DNA of 64,000 nucleotides from Helicobacteraceae bacterium. GTDB lineage: Bacteria > Campylobacterota > Campylobacteria > Campylobacterales > Sulfurimonadaceae. Positions 1 to 7,746 of this stretch are shown piece after piece. The position numbers and the translations under genes are program-made. The stretch lies in NCBI GenBank assembly GCA_027038835.1, contig JALWGC010000008.1, positions 1 through 64,000 on the forward strand. The letters run 5' to 3'. How positions within the stretch are numbered: the first letter of the stretch is position 1; each line of letters starts with the position of its first letter. Below the pieces are notes generated by a model that saw only the letters and a program-made list of their open reading frames with translations, did not search any database and was not told the DNA's origin.

Positions 1-96
1 CTCAATCACAGACCCAGAAAAGTGCTTGGATATAAAACTCCGTTTGAAGTGTTTTTTAGTGAAATGAGCAGGTTGCTCTGTCTGGCTAAAACTTAG
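1..96 (+). pseudogene. IS30-family transposase, C-terminal end (cut by window edge)
   Basis: Reading from base 1 in frame 1 gives 31 codons and a TAG at 94-96. The peptide starts LNHRPRKVLGYKTPFEVFF. This is the signature end of IS30-family transposases (N-x-RPRK-x-LGYKTP-x-EVF), the region holding the last catalytic-domain helix. The rest of the element lies to the left of the window, so it is not possible to say whether it is intact. The terminal inverted repeat should lie just after the stop, about 97-130; the text aattgcacttgatattagaa there looks like the usual right-end sequence of such elements, but the left end is not visible for comparison. Family call is confident; status as gene or pseudogene is open. 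Confidence 0.75.
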
Positions 97-157
97 GTGA
101 AATTGCACTTGATATTAGAATGGGCGACGCAAATCTTCCAGATGGTTATGTTCCGAC

Positions 158-414
158 TATAAACAGAGCACCGAGAATATGGTCGAACCCTTTCTATCCC
201 ATATCGTAAAGATGTTGGAGAGCGCCAAAGAGGAGAAGGTGTTTATCCCCACAACCGTCATATACGACGAGATCAAATAGATGGGAGATAAAGGAAGCCT
301 GAGATGGCTCCAACAGGTGATGCAACGATATGAACTAAGACAACATGTAAAAATAGAAAAACTGATTCGCTTCGAGACTGATTTGGGCAAACAGATGCAG
401 GTGTAGCCGGATCA
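158..414 (+). pseudogene. Decayed IS21-family transposase (istA) remnant
   Basis: One frame reads for about 85 codons with stops at 278-280 and 404-406. Around the stops the peptide resembles the middle of IstA: a stretch ending VIYDEIK, then MGDKGSLRWLQQVMQRYEL, then RFETDLGKQMQV where intact proteins continue with Asp-Trp. IstA proteins carry this segment just before the DDE catalytic domain. No start codon, no catalytic domain and no istB follow. It is therefore a relic, not an active element. It lies directly behind the IS30 end, so one element may have inserted into or beside the other. The family call rests on motif memory, not on an alignment. Confidence 0.65.
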
Positions 415-698
415 AACCTCCTTTTCGAGACGATCGGCGAAGTGGAAAAGGTGCGCGATGTCGTAAATGAGGCTAATGAATAGAGTAAAAAGGCAACGCA
501 GCGGTTTTGTTGAGGAGTTGTAGCAAACATAGCGGAGAGTAAAAGTCTCCGCATCGTTGCGTTAATGGGCGTTTTGTTAACTTGTTACAAAATTCCCCGT
601 TTTCATTTTTTTCGTAAGTCGCAAAAATAGCGCTCTTTTTTCTACAACATGAGCAGCTATTTCACGATAGCGGAAATACCAAATATCAGTAATAGTAA
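415..698. other. Gene-free stretch between IS remnants and tRNAs
   Basis: No convincing gene. A frame from about 409 to 483 encodes a short peptide (SNLLFETIGEVEKVRDVVNEANE in two overlapping pieces) that is probably a fragment of an unrelated decayed gene. A perfect 7-bp hairpin lies at 532-552 (arms GCGGAGA and TCTCCGC) but lacks a following T-run. From about 580 the DNA becomes AT-rich. A weak hairpin with a nearby T-run on the minus strand around 620-675 may end the tRNA transcript, but I cannot place it firmly. Confidence 0.4.
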
Positions 699-776
699 TG
701 GTCGGGATGACAGGATTCGAACCTGCGACCCCTACACCCCCAGCGTAGTACTCTAACCAGTCTGAGCTACATCCCG
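699..776 (-). tRNA. tRNA-Pro (anticodon GGG)
   Basis: The reverse complement folds as a full cloverleaf: acceptor CGGGATG pairing with CATCCCG, D-arm GCTC/GAGT, anticodon stem CTACG/TGTAG with loop CTGGGGG, and T-arm GCAGG-TTCGAAT-CCTGT. The anticodon GGG reads the proline codon CCC. The discriminator A is followed by an encoded CCA (bases 701-699). It is the last tRNA of the three-gene transcript, 44 bases after tRNA-Glu. Confidence 0.95.
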
Positions 777-820
777 ACGTTTTATTTGATTGATGATTGT
801 TGAAAGAAAGTTGATGAAAA

Positions 821-895
821 TGGTGACCCCTAGGGGACTCGAACCCCTGTGGCCAGGATGAAAACCTGGAATCCTAACCGCTAGATGAAGGGGCC
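821..895 (-). tRNA. tRNA-Glu (anticodon TTC)
   Basis: The reverse complement begins GGCCCCTTCATCTAGCGG and ends with an encoded CCA at 823-821. The anticodon stem is CCAGG/CCTGG with loop TTTTCAT, giving anticodon TTC (Glu). The T-arm is AGGGG-TTCGAGT-CCCCT. It sits 18 bases after tRNA-Lys in the same transcript. Glu-tRNA in this lineage also feeds haem synthesis through glutamyl-tRNA reductase and the transamidation route to Gln-tRNA. Confidence 0.97.
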
Positions 896-913
896 ACATA
901 TGTGGCTTGTAAA

Positions 914-989
914 TGGTGTCCCCTGTTGGATTCGAACCAACGGCCACCTCCTTAAAAGGGAGATGCTCTACCGGCTGAGCTAAGGAGAC
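914..989 (-). tRNA. tRNA-Lys (anticodon TTT)
   Basis: The reverse complement folds with acceptor GTCTCCT/AGGGGAC, D-arm GCTC/GAGC, anticodon stem TCTCC/GGAGG, loop CTTTTAA and T-arm GTTGG-TTCGAAT-CCAAC. The anticodon TTT is lysine. CCA is encoded at 916-914. It is the promoter-proximal gene of the tRNA operon; the sigma70 promoter lies 34-63 bases upstream. Confidence 0.97.
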
Positions 990-1023
990 ATTTGTCGAAG
1001 AAGATGTTCTTCTTGTGAGCGGA

Positions 1024-1052
1024 ATTATAGTCGAAAAATTTTTCTTTGTCAA
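1024..1052 (-). promoter_or_regulatory. Near-consensus sigma70 promoter of the tRNA operon
   Basis: On the minus strand a perfect TTGACA (1052-1047) and a perfect TATAAT (1029-1024) are separated by exactly 17 bases. The predicted start is near 1016, about 27 bases before tRNA-Lys. Perfect -35 boxes are rare in Campylobacterota, where the -35 is usually poorly conserved, so this fits a strong stable-RNA promoter. Confidence 0.92.
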
Positions 1053-1129
1053 GAGAAAAAAGAAAAAAATTGCAATTTTTTTAAAAAAAATTCCAATGCC
1101 CCTGTTTTGTGAGAATTTTAGGGATATTT

Positions 1130-1169
1130 TGCAACTCTAAGTTGCATTTAAATACAACTACTCTATAAT
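1130..1169 (+). promoter_or_regulatory. Promoter with operator-like palindromes upstream of the lipoprotein operon
   Basis: TATAAT at 1164-1169 lies 33 bases before the start codon of the first lipoprotein. Just upstream are three related half-sites: TGCAAC (1130-1135), GTTGCA (1141-1146) and TACAAC (1153-1158). The first two form a perfect inverted repeat with a 5-base gap. The second and third form an 18-base near-perfect palindrome (1141-1158) with one mismatched pair. They cover the place where a -35 box would be. A dimeric repressor or activator site is an inference; the TATAAT is seen directly. Confidence 0.5.
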
Positions 1170-1201
1170 CAACAATTAAGAACAAAAATGGAGTGGAGAG
1201 T

Positions 1202-2143
1202 ATGAGAAAAAATTTACAACGTTGGTTGCTTTTAGGTAGTATGGCATTTTTATTTACGGCGTGTGGGCATAGCCCAAGGATCGTCATCCCCTCTTATACC
1301 GCTCCAAAAGAGGTTTCCAAACTCAAGCAGATAGAAACCAAGGACGAGTTCGTCGCAAAAGGGGCGTATTTGGCTATATGGCTCAATCCCGATGTCAAAG
1401 GGGTTGAAAATACGAATCCAAAATTAGGGGATATGCTCTTAAGCAGTGTCAAAAGTGCCATAACCCAAACCAACTTCATCGCTCTTGACCCGCTTGGGGA
1501 AGAAGACGGCGTCGCGCTCGATATGCAAGTGGTCAGTTACGATTATAAAAGAGGAAAAAACGACGTTTCTTTGTACTTGAAAGTTACTTTCGCACTTGTA
1601 AGAGGAGCGGATGAATTTTTGGTCAAATCGTACGACAAACGCTTGCTTAGAAGCTCATCCGATCCTTCGAGACTGCCAAGTGAAGACCAGCTTGCATCCG
1701 AAGCGGTCGAGAAGGTGGCGAAGTACTTCATTTCCGATATCTCCCCTTTGAAAACTTATCAGATGCGTGAGTTCAAATCGCTTCCTAGCGAACTCGATGC
1801 GGTCGTGAGTTATGCAAAAAGGAAAAACTACAAAGGTGCCATCTCTTTGATGGAAGCTTACGACGGTGAGAAAGATGCGGCGTATTATTACAATCTCGCG
1901 ATTTTGTATGAAGCTTTGGCAAGTCAGACTGAAGAGCTGGATTATCTTAAAGCGGCGAAGAAAAACTACGACAAAGCGATTCTCAAAGGGGGTGGAAGCG
2001 ACAAAACGATAATGGATGCCAAAGTGAGATTCGATCAATTCTACGATTTGCTCAGCAAAACGAAAAAAGTTCAAAAAAACAACAAAGCTTTGATCAAAGA
2101 GAGAAACTCGATGATCCAAAGTAGTGATAGCGAATACGAATAA
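1202..2143 (+). CDS. Lipoprotein with C-terminal TPR-like helices, unknown function
   Basis: I do not recognise a named family. The 313-residue product starts with a lipoprotein signal (residues 1-22) ending in lipobox LFTAC, so the mature protein is probably lipid-anchored by Cys23 in the envelope. Residues 50-180 look like a mixed alpha/beta domain. Residues 195-290 hold helical repeats with a TPR-like feel (YYYNLAILYEAL). ATG 1202 is chosen over GTG 1193 because GGAG at 1190-1193 is correctly spaced for it and the signal peptide starts there. First gene of a three-lipoprotein operon; the next start is 10 bases downstream. The distant look is of LpoB/CsgG-type outer-membrane accessory proteins, but this is only an impression. 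Confidence 0.85.
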   Translation: MRKNLQRWLLLGSMAFLFTACGHSPRIVIPSYTAPKEVSKLKQIETKDEFVAKGAYLAIWLNPDVKGVENTNPKLGDMLLSSVKSAITQTNFIALDPLGEEDGVALDMQVVSYDYKRGKNDVSLYLKVTFALVRGADEFLVKSYDKRLLRSSSDPSRLPSEDQLASEAVEKVAKYFISDISPLKTYQMREFKSLPSELDAVVSYAKRKNYKGAISLMEAYDGEKDAAYYYNLAILYEALASQTEELDYLKAAKKNYDKAILKGGGSDKTIMDAKVRFDQFYDLLSKTKKVQKNNKALIKERNSMIQSSDSEYE

Positions 2144-2153
2144 GAGGGTAAAA

Positions 2154-3527
2154 ATGGGAAAAAGAAGCAGGGCTGTCGCGATTGCGATTTTGAGCTTTGG
2201 CGTGCTTGTGATGACGGGATGTAGCTCCATGCAGGAGATTGCAGCATCGCAAATGGAAGTGCCGACGGTCGAGAAGCAAGTAAACCGCGTCGCTATCGGC
2301 GTGGCGATAGTGCGTGAAAACAATATCATGGCAAAAAAGTTTCCGATTTCCGCCGATTCGACTTGGCCAAAAAGGGTCAGAGCGGAATTGACGCCCAAAG
2401 AGAAAGAGAAGCTTAGAAACTTGCTTTTGGAAGACCCGTATTTTTCTACGGTGCATTATACCGAGCCGATTCAAAGAAACAAACTCGGAAGCGGGTATTT
2501 GATGAACCAGCTTGGAGGGTACGGACAAATCGCGGCGACTTTGCTCAACCAGACGGTCTCCCCTTTGACCTACAAAGCGTTTTACAAGTTGGAGATTTTT
2601 TACGGCGACGACCCGAACGACTGGCCCGATATTTTCGATTTTACCGTCTCTCTTAGCGATTTCGAAGATTTTCCCGGAGGAGATTTGAAAATACCGCATG
2701 AAGCGCTCACAAGTGAACTCTACCCGACATTGGGAGATGCTTTGGCGTCGCTCATACCTATCAACTTGCAAAAAGATGTCGAAGCTGCGCGTGAGGAGAT
2801 GCAAGATGCAGGTGCGCAGGTTCTGAAGATAAAAAGAGACATAGCGACTATCGAGACGTCGTTAAAACGTGACGAAGTGCAAAAATCGGCACAAAAGCAA
2901 AAAGTCAACATCGAGGGTATCGAAGGGTTGCCAGAGGACTACAGACCTTTAAGCGAGCAGGATATCGAAGAGCTGGAAGAGCAAAAAAGCGTTTTGGAGG
3001 AGCAGTTAAAAGCTGCGGAATCGGTAATGGAAGAAAAACAGTCTATCTATTTCGAGTTACTCGACCAAGCTGCCGAAGCACTCCAAAGCGACATCAATCT
3101 CGATGACGAAGCGTATGTGAATTTGGCAAGAAACATCAACCTCGTCGCGGCGGAGATAGACGATTCCGCAACGGAGGCTTACACGACATTCGGTGTCGCC
3201 GCGACACAGTTGACGGCAAATCAGGCGATTGTGAATTTCGGTAAAGAGCTGCAGACGTTAGCGCTTGCAAAAGTGGCTGTGCCTTTGAATTTGCAAGAGA
3301 AATACAACCAAAGATTGTTACGTTTGACCAAAAACGTTCTTTTGGTGATTCCCAATATGATGATGGGGATGTATTATGCGCACAAACAAGCGGCGATAGC
3401 TCAAAAATACAAAGAGTTTACCGATATAGTCGTAGAAGCGTACAACGCGAAAAAAGAGCAAGACGAAGCGGCGAAAAAAGCCGCCGAAGAAGAGCGAAAA
3501 GCTAAAGAAGAGGAAAACAAAGGGTGA
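2154..3527 (+). CDS. Large coiled-coil lipoprotein, unknown function
   Basis: The 457-residue product has a signal peptide with lipobox VMTGC near residue 23. Residues 35-215 form a globular part rich in Tyr and Pro. About residues 220-320 are Glu/Lys/Gln-rich and predicted coiled coil, and the last 35 residues are a charged Ala-Lys-Glu helix. A hydrophobic segment near residue 400 (VLLVIPNMMMGMYYA) could insert in a membrane or pack in a bundle. ATG 2154 is preferred because GAGGG stands 6 bases upstream and the signal peptide begins there. It overlaps the next gene's region by a few bases. No family recognised. The arrangement with two other lipoproteins suggests an envelope complex. Confidence 0.85.
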   Translation: MGKRSRAVAIAILSFGVLVMTGCSSMQEIAASQMEVPTVEKQVNRVAIGVAIVRENNIMAKKFPISADSTWPKRVRAELTPKEKEKLRNLLLEDPYFSTVHYTEPIQRNKLGSGYLMNQLGGYGQIAATLLNQTVSPLTYKAFYKLEIFYGDDPNDWPDIFDFTVSLSDFEDFPGGDLKIPHEALTSELYPTLGDALASLIPINLQKDVEAAREEMQDAGAQVLKIKRDIATIETSLKRDEVQKSAQKQKVNIEGIEGLPEDYRPLSEQDIEELEEQKSVLEEQLKAAESVMEEKQSIYFELLDQAAEALQSDINLDDEAYVNLARNINLVAAEIDDSATEAYTTFGVAATQLTANQAIVNFGKELQTLALAKVAVPLNLQEKYNQRLLRLTKNVLLVIPNMMMGMYYAHKQAAIAQKYKEFTDIVVEAYNAKKEQDEAAKKAAEEERKAKEEENKG

Positions 3528-3529
3528 GT

Positions 3530-4540
3530 ATGGTGGTGAAAAATCTTCTATTGGTACTTGGTATCGTTTTTTTAAGTGCATGTGGGGCGCTCAATGCATC
3601 GCAGCCAAAAGCGGATGGAGCATCTTGGCTGCAAACACCGCCGGCGGACAATCCGCACTATTTTTACGCGGTTGGATACGGTCAAACACTCGAAGATGCG
3701 AAAAACGACGCACTTTCGGGTATTAGCTCGAAGATAAGCGTGAGTGTCGAGAGTACGTTCAACTCCTCCGTTACCGCAACGCGCATAGGAGATGACGAAG
3801 AGGTGCTGAAAAATACCAAAAACGAAGTGGTAGCCAAATCGAAACAAATAGAATACTCCAACGTAAAAGTGCTCAAAAGCAAAAAAGTAGGAGATGAATA
3901 TGCCGTTTTGGTGGAAGTGAGTCGAGACGATTTGTTCCGCAGTTACAAACGAAAGCTTGACAAAATCGACGAAAAGATTCAAACGGAGTGGGAGCTGTTT
4001 CAAAAAGCTTCACCGTTTGAAAAACTCAAAATCGCCAACAACATAGAGCGCTACCTCAAAAAAACCGACGCTATTTTTCCACTTTTGCACACTCTCGATG
4101 AAAGTTTCAACGACGCAAGTTATACAAAACGCTACAAGCTTTATACGAAAGAGATTCGCAAAGCGAAAAACGGGATGAAAATCAAACTAGTCGCAGATGA
4201 AAACTCGGAGTCGCTCGCATCGCTTTTACGTGAAGAACTCAGCCGTCAGGGTGTGAAGTTAAGTGCGCATGATTACGATGTTTTGCTCAAAATCACCACA
4301 AAAGCGAAAAAAAGAAAATACAAATCGAGCAACCCGAATTTCGCAAACGTCGTTTTCGCGCTTCGAAAGAGCACCATAAACGCATACGATGCCAACGGCA
4401 ACGTCATCTCCAACGTTGTGTACAAAACGAAAGAGGGCTCTAGCGAAGGGTTCGAAGACGCCATCGCAAAAACCGCTAAATACAAAAAGAAAATAGCCCA
4501 AATGGGAGTTTTCAACTTCATTACCGGAAACAAAGAGTAA
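3530..4540 (+). CDS. LPP20-family lipoprotein
   Basis: The 336-residue product has lipobox LSAC near residue 18. Residues 35-140 match the LPP20 pattern (P-x-W followed by a Gly-x-Gly turn, then the EDAK-x-DAL helix and ISSKISVSVES strand). LPP20 lipoproteins are outer-membrane proteins, e.g. Helicobacter Lpp20 and the FlgP protein needed for flagellar function in Campylobacter. The C-terminal 200 residues are not part of that domain. ATG 3530 is preferred, with AGGG 5 bases upstream; GTG 3524, which overlaps the previous stop, is possible. Last gene of the lipoprotein operon. Whether it is flagellar is unknown; no other flagellar gene is adjacent. Confidence 0.8.
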   Translation: MVVKNLLLVLGIVFLSACGALNASQPKADGASWLQTPPADNPHYFYAVGYGQTLEDAKNDALSGISSKISVSVESTFNSSVTATRIGDDEEVLKNTKNEVVAKSKQIEYSNVKVLKSKKVGDEYAVLVEVSRDDLFRSYKRKLDKIDEKIQTEWELFQKASPFEKLKIANNIERYLKKTDAIFPLLHTLDESFNDASYTKRYKLYTKEIRKAKNGMKIKLVADENSESLASLLREELSRQGVKLSAHDYDVLLKITTKAKKRKYKSSNPNFANVVFALRKSTINAYDANGNVISNVVYKTKEGSSEGFEDAIAKTAKYKKKIAQMGVFNFITGNKE

Positions 4541-4635
4541 ACTTTCTCTACAATGGTGCGCATAGCGGCGCACTTTACCATCCGTTTAATCCCTTGTACT
4601 ACAATTTTTCTATCAAAACACCCTAAAGGTTCGTA

Positions 4636-5583
4636 ATGGAAACGAAATTCGATTCGATAAAAAAAGAGGTTGCAAAAGTAGTCGTGGGACAAGAGAAGAT
4701 GATAGACTCTTTGCTCATAGCTTTTTTCTGCGAGGGGCATATTCTCATAGAAGGGGTTCCGGGACTTGCCAAAACGACAACGGTTAACGCGTTGGCAAAA
4801 GCGCTTGGACTCAGTTTCAAACGTGCGCAGTTCACACCGGACCTACTTCCTGCCGACATCCTCGGAGCGGAGATTTACGACCCGAAAAACAACACTTTCA
4901 AAATCAAAAAAGGGCCTATATTTACCAACTTGCTCTTAGCCGATGAGATCAACCGTGCTCCTGCGAAAGTGCAGTCGGCATTGTTGGAGGTGATGCAAGA
5001 GAAACAAGTGACTTTGGGGGATACCACTTTCAAAATCGAAAAGCCGTTTTTCGTTATGGCGACGCAAAACCCCGTCGAGCAAGAAGGGGTGTACCAGCTT
5101 CCAGAAGCCCAACTCGACCGTTTTATGCTCAAGCTTGTCGTTTCGTACAACTCCAAAGAAGAAGAGCTCGAAATCGCGCGACGTATCTCAAGCGGCAATT
5201 TCGAAGAGATTCGGCCTGTCATCACCAAAGAGGAGATCGAAGAGATCAAAGAGCAGATAAAAGCGGTACATATAGACCCCGAGGTCGAAGAGTACATGAT
5301 AGAGCTCGTCAACGCTACGAGATATCCGTCTCAGTATGGGCTTGAGGAGATAGAGCACTTCATCCAATTCGGTGCGAGCCCCCGTGTGAGTATCGATATG
5401 TTCAAGGCGGTCAAAGCGATGGCGTATCTGCGTAAAAAAGAGTTCGTAACTCCCGTGGACGTGGCGTATTTGGCAAATGAAATCATGCGTCACCGTATCG
5501 TACTGACCTACGAAGCGGAAGCGGAGGGAATAACGACTGATGAAATCATTCAAAAAGTACTCGAAGCGGTGGAGATACCATAA
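4636..5583 (+). CDS. moxR: MoxR-family AAA+ ATPase
   Basis: The 315-residue AAA+ protein has Walker A GVPGLAKT (about residue 40), Walker B LLLADEINRA (about 98) and sensor-1 ATQNP (about 143). These are the MoxR subfamily hallmarks. MoxR proteins act as chaperones that assemble or activate proteins with von Willebrand A domains, often with metal cofactors. It heads an operon with a DUF58 protein, BatA, BatB/C and BatD; the next gene starts 9 bases on. AAAGG at 4625-4629 supports the start. A small hairpin (GTGCGC/GCGCAC near 4556-4573) lies in the 95-base gap before it, without a T-run. Confidence 0.95.
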   Translation: METKFDSIKKEVAKVVVGQEKMIDSLLIAFFCEGHILIEGVPGLAKTTTVNALAKALGLSFKRAQFTPDLLPADILGAEIYDPKNNTFKIKKGPIFTNLLLADEINRAPAKVQSALLEVMQEKQVTLGDTTFKIEKPFFVMATQNPVEQEGVYQLPEAQLDRFMLKLVVSYNSKEEELEIARRISSGNFEEIRPVITKEEIEEIKEQIKAVHIDPEVEEYMIELVNATRYPSQYGLEEIEHFIQFGASPRVSIDMFKAVKAMAYLRKKEFVTPVDVAYLANEIMRHRIVLTYEAEAEGITTDEIIQKVLEAVEIP

Positions 5584-5592
5584 GGTAAACTC

Positions 5593-6423
5593 ATGGGAAA
5601 ACTGCAAAAGATACTCGTTAAAGCCCGTCGTCAAGTCTTTAGCGAGATGATTGGAAACAACCCGTCCCCTTTTCATGGGGAGGGGTACGACTTCATAGAG
5701 CTACGAGAGTATATGCCCGGAGACGACATCCGCCATATCGATTGGAACATCACTGCGAAGATGCAGCGCCCTTTTGTCAAAGTTTTTCGTGAAGAGCGTG
5801 AGTTGAGCGTGAGTGTCGTTTCGGTGCTTAACGGAAGTGTGTATTTCGGCTCGAAACGTTTCAAACAAGAACTTATAGCCGAGATAAACGCGCTTTTGGG
5901 GTTTTCCGTTATCAAAAACGGAGACTTGCTAAGCTCGTTCATCTTTACCGACAAGCTCGAGAGTTCGCTCAAACCGAGTAAAAATATCTATTCGGTACAT
6001 AAGATGACCCAAAACGTTTTGGAGTTCGACCCGCTTGGTAAAAAGGTCGATTTCAAAACCGTTTCCGATACCCTTTTCAAACGAATTAGGCGAAAGTCGC
6101 TCATTGTGATAATAGGGGATTTTTTCGAAATACCCGATTTCAAGGTACTGGCTCGAAAGCATGAAGTTGTCGCCATCATAGTGCGCGACAGACTAGAAGA
6201 AGAGCCGCCGGAGATGGGGTTTGCATCTTTGGTCGATCCCGAAACCAACGAGGTGCTCGAGGGGGATTTTAACTCCTACAGTATCAAAGAGTACAAAAAA
6301 CGCGTTTTGCAAAACGATAGAAAGCTTTTTGAAACGTTGAAAAAACATCAAATCCGTTTTGCGAAAATCTATACCGATATGAACGAGTCGGTGATGCTAA
6401 GACGGATATTCGAGGCAAGATGA
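5593..6423 (+). CDS. DUF58 domain protein of the Bat operon
   Basis: The 276-residue protein carries the DUF58 signature ELREYMPGDDIRHIDWN (about residues 36-52), followed by the Arg/Lys-rich FVKVFREERE segment. DUF58 proteins nearly always accompany MoxR and Bat proteins and have a degenerate von Willebrand A fold; no transmembrane helix is seen in this one. It probably acts with the MoxR ATPase in assembling the membrane complex. Its stop overlaps the next start (ATGA), so translation is coupled. Exact biochemical role is unknown in the family. Confidence 0.93.
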   Translation: MGKLQKILVKARRQVFSEMIGNNPSPFHGEGYDFIELREYMPGDDIRHIDWNITAKMQRPFVKVFREERELSVSVVSVLNGSVYFGSKRFKQELIAEINALLGFSVIKNGDLLSSFIFTDKLESSLKPSKNIYSVHKMTQNVLEFDPLGKKVDFKTVSDTLFKRIRRKSLIVIIGDFFEIPDFKVLARKHEVVAIIVRDRLEEEPPEMGFASLVDPETNEVLEGDFNSYSIKEYKKRVLQNDRKLFETLKKHQIRFAKIYTDMNESVMLRRIFEAR

Positions 6424-6824
6424 TGCAACCGACACAACTCAAACTTCACGACATCAAACCGCTTGTCGAGATAGTCGATTATTCGTTTTACTATTTTTTG
6501 GCTTTAAGTGTTATCGGTACCGTTGTTTTCTTCGGTGCGCTTTATCTTTTGTTTGGATGGTTGAAACACAGAAAAAAAGAGAACAAGCGAAAAAAAGCGC
6601 TTGAAATACTGAAAAAGATCGATTTGAAAAAAGACCCCAAACAAGCGGCGTATCAGCTGACGAAATATGGTGCGGTTTTCAAAAACGACGATACTCGCCA
6701 TAAAGAGATGTATGAAAACATGGTTTCCAAACTCCAAAACTACAAATACAAAAAGGAAGTCGAACCTTTCGATAGTGAAACGGTTTCGGTTATAAACCTC
6801 TATAGAGAGATATGCGATGTTTGA
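6420..6824 (+). CDS. Single-pass membrane protein of the Bat operon (DUF4381-like)
   Basis: The 134-residue protein has one transmembrane helix (about residues 24-46) followed by a basic helix and a Lys-rich cytoplasmic part. Small membrane proteins at this position in Bat operons are usually called DUF4381. The sequence is too short and divergent for me to be certain of that. It overlaps the DUF58 gene by 4 bases and batA by 8, which ties it to the same machine. Confidence 0.75.
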   Translation: MMQPTQLKLHDIKPLVEIVDYSFYYFLALSVIGTVVFFGALYLLFGWLKHRKKENKRKKALEILKKIDLKKDPKQAAYQLTKYGAVFKNDDTRHKEMYENMVSKLQNYKYKKEVEPFDSETVSVINLYREICDV

Positions 6825-7746
6825 CGGGTTTTATTTCGAACTGCCAAAAGCGATCTCTTTTTTGTTCATTTTCATGGCGTGCGCTTCGCTTTGTCCTATG
6901 CGTTTGCCGTCGATCTATTTCCCTCATTCGTCGAGCTTCGTCAAAGCGAGCGCTTCAAATTCGAAGTTGCTGTTTTTCCTGAAGTGGCTTGGAATAACGA
7001 TGCTCGTGCTTGCCATCATGTCGCCGGTGCGCGATATCGAATACGAAAGCAACCCGAAAAAAGGGCATGAGATAGTGTTGGTACTCGATACGAGCGAATC
7101 GATGAAACAGCGGGGATTCGATCCGAGCAACCCGGCGCTTACCCGTTTTGACGTGGTGAAGCAGATCGTTTCGAAATTTATCGAAAAAAGAAAAGAGGAC
7201 AATATCGGTATGGTGGTTTTTGGGGCGTTTTCTTTCATCGCTTCGCCGCTAACGTACGATACACACATCCTGCAAGATATCCTTTCTCGACTTCAAATCG
7301 GGATAGCGGGGCGTTACACCGCATTATATACCGCTTTGGCACAAGGGGTGAACCTTTTGAAGATGAGCGAAGCGAAAAGCAAGGTGATTATTTTGCTCAC
7401 AGACGGCTACTCGACACCGAATGTCGATAAAATTCCTCTCGATGTGGTGCTCGATATGCTTAAAAAAGAGCATATCAAGGTTTATCCTATCGGCATAGGT
7501 TCATCACATGAATACAACAGACGTGTATTGCAAAAAATAGCCAAGACAAGCGGCGGTGTGGCTTTTGGGGCTAGAAGTGCCGCGGAACTTGACGAGATAT
7601 ACAAGAAGATAGACCAAATGGAGAAAACCAAAATCAAAAGTCAAAAATTCACCTATAAAAAGTACTATTACCATTTTCCGCTTTTTATCGGGTTCATTTC
7701 TCTGATGTTGTATGTTTTTCTGCTTAACCGAAGGGGGAGAGCATGA
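6817..7746 (+). CDS. batA: BatA: membrane-anchored von Willebrand factor A protein
   Basis: The 309-residue protein has two N-terminal hydrophobic segments (about 8-25 and 50-68), a VWA domain and a C-terminal helix (about 284-304). The MIDAS metal site is visible as D-T-S-E-S (VLDTSESMKQ) and the later LLTDGYS. BatA proteins were first linked to oxygen tolerance in Bacteroides; the molecular task is still unclear, and is thought to be sensing or maturing periplasmic proteins with MoxR. It overlaps both neighbours (8 and 4 bases). Confidence 0.92.
   Translation: MFDGFYFELPKAISFLFIFMACASLCPMRLPSIYFPHSSSFVKASASNSKLLFFLKWLGITMLVLAIMSPVRDIEYESNPKKGHEIVLVLDTSESMKQRGFDPSNPALTRFDVVKQIVSKFIEKRKEDNIGMVVFGAFSFIASPLTYDTHILQDILSRLQIGIAGRYTALYTALAQGVNLLKMSEAKSKVIILLTDGYSTPNVDKIPLDVVLDMLKKEHIKVYPIGIGSSHEYNRRVLQKIAKTSGGVAFGARSAAELDEIYKKIDQMEKTKIKSQKFTYKKYYYHFPLFIGFISLMLYVFLLNRRGRA

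Noticed and set aside
532-552. 7-bp hairpin as a terminator for the IS remnants
   Set aside because: No T-run follows on either strand.
753-1052. A 99-residue minus-strand frame across the tRNA genes
   Set aside because: It runs through the tRNA-Glu and tRNA-Lys genes; the structure there is that of tRNA.
4556-4573. GTGCGC/GCGCAC hairpin between the lipoprotein and Bat operons
   Set aside because: Only 6 bp and without a T-run; termination there is not supported.
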